Origin: Austropuccinia psidii
Lineage: Eukaryota > Basidiomycota > Pucciniomycetes > Pucciniales > Sphaerophragmiaceae
Assembly (NCBI GenBank): GCA_023105745.1
Contig: JALGQZ010000007.1
Coordinates: 2,649,592 to 2,713,591 of the forward strand
Direction: 5' to 3'
Length of the DNA stretch: 64,000 nucleotides
The notes beneath the pieces were generated by a model, which saw nothing but the letters and a program-made list of their open reading frames with translations, was not told the DNA's origin and ran no database searches. A program made the translations under genes and the position numbers. Positions 24,477 through 34,364 of the stretch are shown piece after piece; position 1 is the stretch's first letter, and each line of letters starts with the position of its first letter.

Positions 24477-26909
24477 TCACGCAGTTAATGATTTTTTCTT
24501 TTCTTGGACCTATTGGTAATTGGAATATGGCATTCCCATAAGGAATGATTTCAGAATAGTAATACAATCAAGTAAAAGATGAGCTTGAAAGGTACCTTCC
24601 GCATGTTGACCTCAACTGAATGAGGAGTGATATAGTGGATGACCTGTACAGGTCGTTGTTGGCCAATACGATGTAGACGATCAACAGCCTGAGCCTCAAT
24701 GGCTGGGTTCCAATTGGGCTCCTGGAAATGTGGATGTCAGGGTCCGAAAATCAGGGGAGAATTTTGGGGGGCCCCTCACCATTAAATAGACTACATTAGC
24801 ACAAGTTATATTGAGGCCAGTTCCAGCCGCGGCAATGGATGCAATGAGTACTTCACATTCAGGATTATTGAAGAAATTCTCAAGCGCCTTGTCCTGCGCT
24901 CGTGGTGTAATTGTTCCATCAATTCGTGCTGAAAGGATAGAGTGATGGGCAAGAGCAATACCAATTCTACAATATAAAAAAGTCAGATGGAGTCAATTGG
25001 TAATGGATGCATATTAGAATTAACGCACAAATCTAGAAATTGGGTCCATTGGGTATAAACCACCGATTTCGTTGGACCACACCTTGTTTGTTTGTTCTTC
25101 ATTAAGCTTTGTAGGAGGTGTGCAATTTTACTACTCATCATGCATGTTTCCACATCCACAATAGTTCGTGTGATTCTTGGGGAGTTATCCTGAGTGCTCC
25201 TGCCCTCGGGGTCTTCCAGCTCCGCCTCCGCAATTGTGTTAAGCATGATGTGATGGTTACAACATATTCGCAGCTTATTAATATTTCTGAAAAACTCTCC
25301 TGGTCCTTTGCTTTTGGATGATAGGAATTCTTCATATAATGTGGAATATTCTTGCTGCATGGTCGGGTTGAGTGGGAGCAGCTCATAATGATGGCTAATA
25401 GTGGGGAGAGATTCGAGATGTGTGGTTTTGGTGCGGCGCAAACTTAAATGCCGCAATGCCAAATGCAAAATATCATTGCAACCTTTTGAAAGACTACTCA
25501 GGATGAATGGTGACCAGTTATCTTGATCGGCGCTCTGGGGTTGAGTGATGAAGGATATTATGCCCAAAAGGTCATAAATGGTGTTGTGAATAGGTGTGCC
25601 CGTTAAACATATTCGACGGGATGAAAGGAGGCTATTAATGGCACGGTGAGTGGCAGTGTATTGAGAGCGAATATAGCTATAAGAGGGGGCAAGGGTTATT
25701 GGATATAAAAGGTAATTTGAATCATTTAAGCTCAGCCACTCACTGTGCTTCATCCAAGATTATACAATGCCAATTGATTTGAAAAATGAATGATGTAGAG
25801 GGATTGGTTTGCTTAAATTCTTGGGTGATAGTATTGTAAGAAGTGATGATGATATCATATTTTAAGATGTCGGCTTGGGATAATGAGTGACGAGTGGGAC
25901 CATGGTAGATTTTGGCATGCAGTGCTCCAGCCTGAGCATGCTTGGATATTTCTGATTGCCAGTTGGTAATTAAGCGAGGGGGGCAGATGATCATGGTGGG
26001 CGTGGAGCGATGGGGGTTTGCAATCATCCGCTCCTTGGAGGTACCAATTAGAGCAATGGCCTGAATGGTTTTACCTAATCCCATATCATCCGCAAGCAGT
26101 CCTCCAAGAGGGGTATTGGTCGAAAGGGATTCAAATGAGCTAACGACCTTTTTTGTAATGATGTGCCTGGCATTAAAAGTGGATCCTGGGGGTGAGGTTG
26201 CCCAAAGGTTACGGGCTGATTGGCCATTGGGGATTTCTCGATCCCAGAGAAAAGCTAGTCCGGTCTTTTGATGAGGGAGGAGGGGGGTTTGAATAATGGC
26301 ATGGGGCGGGGTCATCATGGGGAGGTCTGATCCACTGGGTAATTGTATCAGTTTTTGCTTGGAAATCAATGATGAAACAGCAGGATATGAAGCAGGCGTC
26401 GAGTTTGAAGCGGGAAATGTCGGAGTAAAGAGTTGACATTGACAATGAGTAGTACAGTCATATTCTTTGGGCATTTTAAGCTTGAAATCTTGTGTTCGAA
26501 AGCTTTCCATTATGAATAGAACGTTTGGATACCATGTGAAGAACATCAATGCTAGATTGGGTTTCTGAGATGAGGAGGGATCATTGGCATCAGTCATAAA
26601 TACTCCCTCAACGAATAATATTTGAGTAGGATTGGATTGGCAATTTTCAATCCATGCCCCACCAGGACCACAGTGCATGAACGTTTTGGGTGCCCCAAGG
26701 AATGGTATCAACGTTTGGGAAAGGGTTCCCGGGAGAGAGCCAATAGCATGCTGGTGATTGGGGAGATATACGAATATGTTGTGTTGATTGTGCCATAGGA
26801 TAATCCAAGAACCTAAGTGGGAATTCTCAGGCTTTAAGGTTATATCACTATTTATTTGAATACGAATATTAATCATCCCAATGCAAAGTGGTTGTGAAGG
26901 GGTTGACAT
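24477..26909 (-). CDS. SNF2-family DEAH-box ATPase, five exons
   Basis: A Swi2/Snf2-type DNA translocase that would remodel chromatin or displace proteins from DNA in the nucleus. Exons 26909-25744, 25676-25029, 24966-24780, 24721-24596 and 24509-24477 (introns 67, 62, 58 and 86 bp) sum to 2160 bp, 719 aa. Motif I DMGLGKT is at about 275-281, Ia is TMIICPPRLITNW, and DEAH is at 386-389, with its His created by the first splice. Motif III is CLTGTPIHN, V is IASIAAAGTGLNIT and VI is QAVDRLHRIGQQRPVQ, across a spliced junction. The layout resembles the Rad5/Rad16/TTF2 branch but I see no RING finger between the two lobes. The N-terminal 240 residues have no domain I recognise. The start ATG gives MSTPSQPL. 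Motifs are all present, so it looks functional. Confidence 0.92.
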
Positions 26910-27275
26910 GATAGCTATTTTGAATTATTTGGGGACAGTTGGGAATTATATGATCGGGAAGGGTTAGCTAAAGGGAATGAAGAGGAATAAGCGCAGGTGG
27001 GGAACTTATATGAGTGGCAGCAACAGGCCAAAAGGGGGATGGCCTGTGGTTACGTGCATGGTCTTGATGGAGGTGGGCCTCTTGGGCTCATAATTTTCAT
27101 ATCCGGTTTGGGGCATATATCAAGGCAAGGTGGCCAAAATGTGGGTGCACCATTTGACTGCTGGATCTGCAGCGAGTTACGAAACCTTTGGTGGAACAAG
27201 GCTGACATTAGCACATCCGAAATTGGGTGGGTTGTAGCAGCTTATTGTGGAGGGCATATTAGAGGCATGCAGTCA

Positions 27276-27299
27276 TGTTCGCTGGTGTGACAGCGAACA
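27276..27299. repeat. Palindrome (family copy 2)
   Basis: TGTTCGCTG...CAGCGAACA, 24 bp, a 9-bp perfect stem with a 6-bp centre. It lies about 370 bp upstream of the SNF2 start. Confidence 0.7.
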
Positions 27300-27408
27300 A
27301 TGAGCGTATCCTCCCCAGGTTAATTATTCACAGGGACCTACTGGGCAATGTTGGCAGTTTCAAAGGGCAATCTCACTGTGGGGATGTTTGTGTGTGGGCG
27401 GGTGAGAT

Positions 27409-27434
27409 ATGTTCGGTGGCATGCCACCGAACAT
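27409..27434. repeat. Palindrome (family copy 3, perfect)
   Basis: ATGTTCGGTGGCA and its exact reverse complement, a perfect 26-bp palindrome with core GGCATGCC. It lies 110 bp from copy 2. Confidence 0.8.
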
Positions 27435-28631
27435 GACTTTGGTTTGGCCTGAAGTTTTTTGCTGACTGATGCATACTGGGCGTTCAGGGGGGAATGTCTG
27501 GGATGATCAAAGGGGGCGCCAGCCGTGAGCCGTGATCCACATATACATTCACCCCTATGGCGTTTGAGGCGAGTACTAATCCACCGAGATTGGCATTGGC
27601 CTCTTTGCCTCACGCGCGTACAGAACTCCGGAGAAAGAGGCCACACGCCCGAGGAATTTTTTGGCTGCAAGCCAGGTGCCACAACTTGCGCGGGGCGTGT
27701 GAGAACGTGAAGAAAATGACCCGCGGTGGGAGATACCCACGCGAACATGACCAGCCTCAGCAATCATAGGCTGGGATTGTTATTCTAATGTGGATGAGGC
27801 TGAAGCGAATCCACACTGATTGGCCTCAGGTTTCCACGCGCAAGCGGGTGAGCGTCTGCAGTCAAGCTGACAACCCGACCAAGAAAATAGGCAGCTGGAA
27901 GACTGGCAGTAAAATGTCTTCCAGGCGTGTGAAAGTTGCCTGTGTATGACCCATCGGGGGTGCGTATGAAAGCGTGTGGCTGCCCGACAATGAACAAGCG
28001 GGCCAGTCATTGTTTGCCCCAACAATGGCACCGGAGTGAATCAACTCTTTGTGTTAGACCCAAATATTAAGTCATCCCATTAAGACCCACTTACATTAAT
28101 TTGGATTACATGCGCATCTGTGCCGTAGTTAGGCAGAGCTGTCCAACAAGGTGCATCAAAGGGATGCAGGTGAGAGATATGACTCGATGGCTTGACGTTA
28201 TTGCATGTTACATTGTTGAACAGCTTTTTGCTCTGCCCCGCAGTACATTTACAAAGGTGTACTGCGTACTACAGTGTCGACTGTACTGTACAGATCAGGA
28301 AGGTGTAATACTACTTGAGCCTGCATCCATCTAGCAAATGTGCATGCACCTTCCGATCGTTTGCATTTACGTAGCTCATGTGCCACATGCTCAGCATTGC
28401 GTTTCACCCGATTTGCACACGCAAGCTGAGCATGTCATGGTCAAACGCACCGTGAGAAAGTGCTCAGTAAAGCCATGGAATGAACTCTTTTGCAATAGCT
28501 CATTGGAAGGCTCAGTTTGGAGCACTTCACCAAAGCGTGTGAAATGCTGCACCTGGCTGAAATGTCATCCGATGCTGTGCCAAATGCTCAGAGTGCGCGC
28601 ATACAAAAACGACTGAGCAATGGCTCAGCAT

Positions 28632-29366
28632 GGTGCATTTGATATTGTTATATCTATAGTTCAATCACTGTGCAATTCCAATGTTCAGCCACTGAGCATT
28701 TCAATTATGACCCGAAAGCAAACCTGAGCAATGGGTCGAGGCAAGCTCACGCTGTATTCACTTGTCTTACAGCCCCCCCCTTTGTTCACATACTATTACC
28801 AGGCCATATGGCCGGTAATCTCGCCGCGGTCACTTGTGACCAAATGCACCGGGTGCTTTTCTGCATGGGTCACTTGTGCATTGCACCCCCAATGCACATT
28901 CGACATGGGCCTCACGACCACCCTCCTGGGTGATCGGGTGACTATTTAAGGAAACAAAGGGGATGTGACTGAGCTTGACAATTCAATAAATTGCAATACT
29001 CAGCGGTGCATTTGATATTGTTATATCAATTGTTCAATTACTGTGCAATTAAAATGTTCAGCCACTGAGCATTTCAATTATGACCCGAAAGCAAACCTGA
29101 GCAATGGGTCGAGGCAAGCTCACGCTGTATTCACTTGTCTTACAGCCCCCCCCTTTGTTCAAAGACTATCACCAGGCCATAAGGCCGGTGATCTTGCCGC
29201 GGTCACTTGTGCATTGCACCCACAATGCACAATCAATAAGGGCCTCACGACCACCCTCCTGGGTGATCGGGTGGCAATTTAAGGAAACAAAGGGGATTTG
29301 ACTCAGCATGACAATTCAATAAATTGCAATACTCAGCTTGACAATTCAATAAATTGAAATACTCAG
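28632..29366 (+). repeat. 373-bp tandem duplication upstream of the zinc-cluster gene
   Basis: Copy 1 is 28632-29004 and copy 2 starts at 29005 (both open GGTGCATTTGATATTGTTATATC). Copy 2 lacks about 40 bp between two TCACTTGTG repeats present in copy 1, a slippage-type deletion. Each copy ends with TTGACAATTCAATAAATTGCA, which is itself repeated once more near 29339. The copies are nearly identical otherwise, so the duplication is recent. CTCAGC/GCTGAG motifs are frequent inside. Confidence 0.85.
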
Positions 29367-29515
29367 CCAGACCCCCATTGTTCTTCTGCCTCACGCGAGC
29401 ATTTCACTTCTCAGTTGCAGCATTCGCTGAGACTCAGCTTCAATTTTGCCCACACGCCTTGAAGCTGAGACTTTTGCGGGTGCTGCAACTGCTGAGATCG
29501 TTTCAGCTTCCCCTT

Positions 29516-29526
29516 GGTATAAAAGA
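29516..29526 (+). promoter_or_regulatory. TATA box and CT-rich start region of the zinc-cluster gene
   Basis: GGTATAAAAGA is followed by a long pyrimidine-rich stretch (29535-29700), a usual start-region layout in fungi. A 5'-UTR intron is likely at 29878-29948: GTATGT donor, TTACTAAC branch site, TTTTTAG acceptor placed directly before the ATG at 29949. Confidence 0.65.
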
Positions 29527-29948
29527 CCATCTTCACACGACACGCACTTCACTTTCTTTCTCACCCGCTCCACTTCGCTCAACCTCACCCGCGTTTGTCC
29601 TTCTTGTGCGTATTCCCCCTCGTCTTCCTGCCTTTCCAGTCTTTTCTTTCGCACTCGACTAACCCCACTCCCCTTCCTGCTCGCTTTTTGTTTTTCCTGC
29701 TAATACTTTCAGAACCCCACTTCTATCTACTTTGTACGTTTTCTCCAATTAAACTTTAGTCAACATTATGTACCGATATTAATATTTTTCTTTCTTCACG
29801 ACTTCCTTCCAGACTTTTAAAAACTTCCGACTAGAGCGTTTTTATATTGATTCCGTTTTAAATTTATATAAATCATCGTATGTCTTCCTTTTCTTTCTTG
29901 ATTGCTTACTTTCTATTCAGTTACTAACCTGTTTTGTTTTGTTTTTAG

Positions 29949-31324
29949 ATGTCGTGCACGTTATGCACCAAGCGGGGTATCCCCTGCATTCGCTCCTCGA
30001 CGACGAACGACGCTTGTGATGCTTGCCGACAAGCACACAAGAAATGTTCGTTCGTTGTCCGCCCCTTCCGCCCACGAGGCCAGACGAGTTCTCGCCCAAG
30101 ACGCCCTCGCGAGGACTCCTTTGTGGTCGACGATGATGAAACCATTTCCGAGCGTGAATGGACGCCGGGCCCCCAAACAGGCCAACGGGAACGATTCCGG
30201 ACGATTAGCCCTGTCCCCTCCAGTATCGATTTGTCCACTCCCCCTCCTAGGCCACCATCCGATGGTCACTTCACTCCTCGACCGGAGCGAAGTGATTATC
30301 CGGCCGATGAAGGATGGCGATGGCGAGAGGACATTCGAGCTTGGGCTGATCGTCACCATGTCTTGTCACCAATGGGATTCAAACGCCAAAGTAAGTTTTA
30401 TTTCTCCTCTTTATCTCATTTCTCTTCACGCAATAATACTGACTTTTTTCCATTACTCATAGAACCAAACCCCCCGAATCCCCCCCGACACGACTCTCCC
30501 GTTCCCAGTTTGCCTCGCGAGCAAACCCCCCGGCAACCCACTCCAGGCCCGAGTGGCACCCGATGGTCTGAGGAATTATTCCGTGGTAAGCAGCCAAAGT
30601 TTCATTTCATTTTCACTTTCACTTTCGAGTCGAGTGAACTGACTCTTACTCCTTTTTTAGAACCCTCCCGAACCGAAGAGCCACCTATTCCTGGCCCGAG
30701 TCCATCGTCCCAACCACCTGAGGACGATACGACTCGTGAGCCAGAACCTGAGGTGGCTCCTACGCAATCCACGGAGGAACCTTATGGTAAGTCACCCCTT
30801 CTTTCTCTTCGATCCATATTCACCTTTCCTCATTTTTTCTTCGACCGTCTCCAGATCGTCCCGCCACTCCTCGCTCGATCATCATCATCGACGATACGCC
30901 CGTGGGATCACCCCATCCCCCTCCCCCTCCCCCTCCCCCTTCTTCTTCACCGACTCCACCATCTTCCCCTTCCACTCCAACCCCGGTTCCCTCCCCAGAG
31001 ATCCCTTCCAGTGCCCCCGAGAACCCCAACGCCTCCTCCCCCCCGGTGCCAAGCTCGTCTCATTCTCACGATGACGCTCGCCAGGAATTCACCGACCTGC
31101 GACCGACCCTAATGATTCCTCGAGCCATCGTCCACGATTCGATCAACCGAATCTTGTTGGAGCATCGTCGCTTGCTCCACATGATTCCTTTCGTGGATGC
31201 AACTCATCGAAATGAGATGCACCGGGAATTCCGGGAGGAACTAAACTCCCTCCTTGGCAAGGCAATGGAGGCTTATCCAAAGGAGGACATCACCGGGATA
31301 GTCTCGAAATACTTGGAAAAATAA
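29949..31324 (+). CDS. Zn(II)2Cys6-like protein, four exons
   Basis: Probably a nuclear DNA-binding protein. Exons 29949-30390, 30463-30585, 30661-30786 and 30855-31324 sum to 1161 bp, 386 aa; each donor is GTAAG and each acceptor follows a pyrimidine tract. Residues 3-33 give C-X2-C-X6-C-X9-C-X2-C-X6-C, the spacing of a fungal binuclear zinc cluster, though the basic loop after Cys2 is only TKRG. A long Pro/Ser/Glu-rich linker follows (PPPPPPPP near residue 250). A charged helical C-terminus comes last (HDSINRILLEHRRLLHMIPF to VSKYLEK). Introns 1 and 2 (72 and 75 bp) have lengths divisible by three and no stops, so retained forms would still translate. It could instead bind the element's own repeats, which is inference. 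Confidence 0.82.
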
Positions 31325-31754
31325 AAAAATTTAAAAAAAAATCATTATTTCCTCTATTTATTATTTGTAATACTTTCTTTCATATAAATTTTTTGTATTG
31401 AATGATTGTTATTTTCCATTTCTATTACATTCTTTGCTCACGTTAAGTTATATTTTGTTCAATGGTTCAAATATCCTATTGCATGAGAAAACGTTTTATA
31501 AGTGCCCTACCAAAGGTTTGAGTGAGTATTTGTTTGTGTGACCCTCTTTTTCTCAAAATGCCCCAATAGTTGCCGTTATCCTCTCCTATATTTTCTTCTC
31601 CCATGGTTTAGAGCCATACCCATTCTTAACTGTAAAAAAGCGGGAGGTTCCCGTATGTGAGCAATCGAGTCCAGATTCGTGAAACATGGCCTTTCCTATG
31701 GTCACACGCTATTAGTCTTACTCATGTATTGAATTGTTTAAATTGGCTAGAACC

Positions 31755-32270
31755 TTCACAAGCGTAAGGATTGGCGTGTGACTTGTCGGGAGGCTGCACA
31801 GGTGTAAGGATTGGCGTGTGAATTGTTGGGAGCCTGCACAGGCATAAGGATTGGCGTGTGAATTGTTGGGAGCCTGCACAGGCATAAGGATTGGCGTGTG
31901 AATTGTTGGGAGCCTGCACAGGCGTAAGAATTTGTCAGCATTGCTGGCAACCCTCCCATGCGTAAGGATTGGAGTGTGAATCGTCGGAAGCCTGTACAGG
32001 CGTAAGGAATTTTAGCACTTTTGGGACCCTCCCCAAGCATAAGGATTAGCGTGTGAATTGTTGGGAGCCTGCACAGGCGTAAGAATTGGCGTGTGAATCG
32101 TCGAAAGCCTGTAAAGGCGTAAGGATTGGCGTGTAAACTTTCGGGAGCCTGCACAGGCATAAGGATTGGCGTGTGTAGCGATGGCCCCCCGCATAGGCGT
32201 AAGGAACTTTTAGCATTGTCAGAACCTGCACAAGCATGAGGATTCGCGTGTGAAGCATTGGCATCCTGGA
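31755..32270 (+). repeat. 40-bp minisatellite, about 13 copies
   Basis: The period is exactly 40 bp (for example GGTGTAAGGA at 31801, GGCATAAGGA at 31841 and 31881, GGCGTAAGAA at 31921). The unit holds GCGTAAGGATTGGCGTGTGA and then TTGTTGGGAGCCTGCACA. Flanking copies are more diverged than the central ones, as expected for unequal exchange. It shares the GCGTAAGGAT core with the 84-bp array at 37127-37630. Confidence 0.9.
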
Positions 32271-32292
32271 CAATAGCAACAAACCAGGACCG

Positions 32293-32316
32293 ATGTACGA
32301 TGGCATGCCACCGTAC
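32293..32316. repeat. Palindrome (family copy 4)
   Basis: TGTACGATGGCA and TGCCACCGTACA, one mismatched pair. It lies 23 bp after the minisatellite, between two convergent gene ends. Confidence 0.75.
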
Positions 32317-32442
32317 ACAATCCACTTCACCCCTTTTTCATGTGAGACACCCCATCTCCCGCACTCCAATCCATCCAATCCTGGTGTATATTGTCCTCTG
32401 CCTTACCTCACCATTACTTACCCAACCCACTTGCAAATCTCC

Positions 32443-33654
32443 TCATTCTTTGAATCGGCATGAGATTGTATTACCATCCCTGATTTGATAGCCCGCTCTC
32501 TCGCCAATCTCATAATAGCCATTGCTTTTTTGCCGCATTGTTTTTGCTAACCTGCTTGAGCATTGTGCGGACATACCCACTAGTGTCGTGCTTTCGTTGT
32601 CCTGTGCTGGATCAGTATAATGAACAAATGTACTACTGGCCCACACTACCTGAATGAGCCCATGACATGTGGATAGATCAATCCAAAAATGCTCATTTGG
32701 GAAAATCAATTTTCCCCCTGTACACCGCTTTGACGCATCTCTTTGAATTTGGCCGGTCCGCTTATCAGCTTGAAACCACCATCCCGAAGCATACAGCGAT
32801 GCATCCTTATCAACATGAGGTGCGTTTTTGAATCCATTCATGGTGAAAGTGAGTGCGGAAGCGAACTCGAATGCACCCTGATTTGCCGGAATATCGCCTT
32901 CATAGTTGACTTGATCAAAAGACGGAACCCCCAATGAGTTGTAGCAATTTTGAATCTTCTGAAATAAATTATCCCCAACATATCGTAAGGATTGACCTAG
33001 AATGCGACCCACCGAGCTAAGATTGGCACCTCGGTCCCGCCATTCATCTTTTGCATTTTCAATTTTGCCAGCACTACCATACAGACCAAATTGTTCATTC
33101 TTCGTGGTGCATTTGCGCCACCCAATCGCGAACATAAATCCCTCCAGTAATGCTCCATTTGTTGCAATAGGGTCAGTGAACCTCTTTTCGCGAAATAAGA
33201 ATTGTGATAATTCATCCCATTGATTGACCTCGACTTCACTCATTGTTGTGAATGGTCGGAATTCAACAAGGGCAATGAGTAATCCGGTTGAAGAGAAAAT
33301 TGCCACACGGCCAAAGTGAATGCGTTTGATCTGATTGACATCCACAACCCTCCGAATTTCACTTGGGGTGATATTTGCTGATACTGGCATTGATATTTGT
33401 GCTGTTGGGCGAGAGGAGGAAAAAAACCTATTCATTCGGGTCGTTTTGCGCTCATTTGTCTTTTGGGATCTGCTACTATTCCCGAGTGGTTGCGGGATCA
33501 CTATGTGTTGAAGCACACAAGATATCAGATACTGCCAAGGAGCTTTCTTCGGCACACATCCTTTGACTTCCCTGTTGGAGCCCACATGACATTGGCACAA
33601 TCTGAACCGACTAAAGCCCATGTTCTTCAGTGGGGCCCAATGAGGGTGCCACAT
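32443..33654 (-). CDS. TET/JBP-like 2OG-Fe(II) dioxygenase (main exon)
   Basis: Matches the fungal TET/JBP oxygenase family, enzymes that oxidise 5-methylcytosine or thymine in DNA using Fe(II), 2-oxoglutarate and O2. The long open exon encodes 403 aa from ATG at 33654. The iron-binding pair HVD is at residues 280-282 (NAPHVDKDASLYASGWW), followed by GGKLIFPNEHFWIDLS and a distal His in VVWASSTFVHYT (His345). A basic segment (SQKTNERKTTRMNR) at about 63-75 could be a nuclear signal. The 33654 start is only the first ATG of this exon. A likely upstream exon at 33787-33715 begins ATG and encodes a Lys/Arg-rich MPFTKKGKERKR followed by a splice donor, but I could not fix the acceptor. Core residues are present and no stop interrupts it. 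Substrate and activity are inferred from the family. Confidence 0.85.
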   Translation of the reverse strand: MWHPHWAPLKNMGFSRFRLCQCHVGSNREVKGCVPKKAPWQYLISCVLQHIVIPQPLGNSSRSQKTNERKTTRMNRFFSSSRPTAQISMPVSANITPSEIRRVVDVNQIKRIHFGRVAIFSSTGLLIALVEFRPFTTMSEVEVNQWDELSQFLFREKRFTDPIATNGALLEGFMFAIGWRKCTTKNEQFGLYGSAGKIENAKDEWRDRGANLSSVGRILGQSLRYVGDNLFQKIQNCYNSLGVPSFDQVNYEGDIPANQGAFEFASALTFTMNGFKNAPHVDKDASLYASGWWFQADKRTGQIQRDASKRCTGGKLIFPNEHFWIDLSTCHGLIQVVWASSTFVHYTDPAQDNESTTLVGMSAQCSSRLAKTMRQKSNGYYEIGERAGYQIRDGNTISCRFKE

Positions 33655-33714
33655 AAATGTGGAAGCATATATATATATCTATATATATACACTGAGATTA
33701 AGCGAGTAACTCAC

Positions 33715-33787
33715 ACTTTCCTTCCTCAGCCCGACGCTTTCTCGCGAGTTCCCTTTTACGCTCTTTTCCTTTTTTCGTGAATGGCAT
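33715..33787 (-). CDS. Candidate first exon of the dioxygenase gene
   Basis: 73 bp from an ATG to a GTGAGT-type donor, encoding about 24 residues, mostly Lys, Arg and Glu. A basic N-terminus is plausible for a nuclear enzyme. The gap to the main exon includes a TATATATATC microsatellite (33668-33690), and several AG acceptors are possible, so the joined protein is not determined. Confidence 0.45.
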
Positions 33788-34364
33788 GCTTTCAGCAGAA
33801 AATGAAATGAAACCGAATGATTACTGATTTCTTAATATCACCTAAATTGGATTGCGATGGATGAATCTTTTTTAATTGCGGCTAAAAAGAAAGCTCACGC
33901 CTGACCTTGGCAAATTCACGATCTCAAATACCTGAACCTGAAAATTGCAGTGGATAGTGCATTATTCAATTTTACACATTGATGTTCCCATGCAATCACT
34001 TTCCAATCCAGCAATTTGGAATATTGCAAGCACACGCAAATGCAATATGCATCCTGCTGCGGATCCCTAGTTATCCCACTCCTCTTGAAAGACACAGGAA
34101 CCTTTTGCCTATTATGGGCTGGCGGGAAGTGATAAACGCGACTTCCCGCAATGCCCCCGCATGTGCTACTCGCGGGCAAAATGCCTGACTCAGCTTGCGT
34201 CTTGTCGGAGTCTTTGCAATGATGTACGGAGGCATGCCGCCGTACAATTACTATTGGTACTCAGACTGTGGCATCCGGGCAGTAGTAGGATAGGAAGTCA
34301 TGATTATTAAATTCATAAATCACTTTGCAAAATTAAATTACAATCTATCTAGTACAAAGCTAAT
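33788..34364. other. Spacer between dioxygenase and 677-aa genes
   Basis: 577 bp upstream of the dioxygenase and downstream of the 34365 gene. It holds the palindrome at 34223-34246 and a short inverted repeat GCGGGAAGT/ACTTCCCGC near 34129-34150. Part of it is recognisable in the decayed copy at 9250-9330. No gene seen. Confidence 0.55.
34223..34246. repeat. Palindrome (family copy 5)
   Basis: TGTACGGAGGCA and TGCCGCCGTACA, one mismatched pair, core GGCATGCC. The decayed transposon copy keeps it at 9160-9183, at the same distance from the same gene. Confidence 0.8.

Larger units (their letters stand above)
26910..28631. other. Spacer upstream of the SNF2 gene
   Basis: About 1.7 kb without a convincing gene. 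It has two palindromes (27276-27299 and 27409-27434) and a weak, diverged duplication: AATCCACCGAGATTGGCATT near 27578 and AATCCACACTGATTGGCCTC near 27809, each followed by CACGCGC and ACGTG-rich blocks. From about 28380 on, CTCAGC/GCTGAG motifs become dense. Several frames of 60-140 codons exist on both strands but look like GC-driven noise. Confidence 0.5.
31325..32442. other. Spacer between convergent zinc-cluster and dioxygenase genes
   Basis: 31325-31750 is AT-rich 3' flank with no gene seen. 31755-32270 is the 40-bp minisatellite and 32293-32316 a palindrome. The minus-strand frames of 60-190 codons through here are read from the minisatellite and are not genes. Confidence 0.6.

Noticed and set aside
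27338..28044. Frames of 60-141 codons in the spacer upstream of the SNF2 gene
   Set aside because: Several frames on both strands overlap, none has motifs, splice logic or a counterpart elsewhere in the window.
31722..32378. Minus-strand frames rich in ANPYACAGS-type repeats
   Set aside because: Direct translation of the 40-bp minisatellite; three frames give similar repeats.
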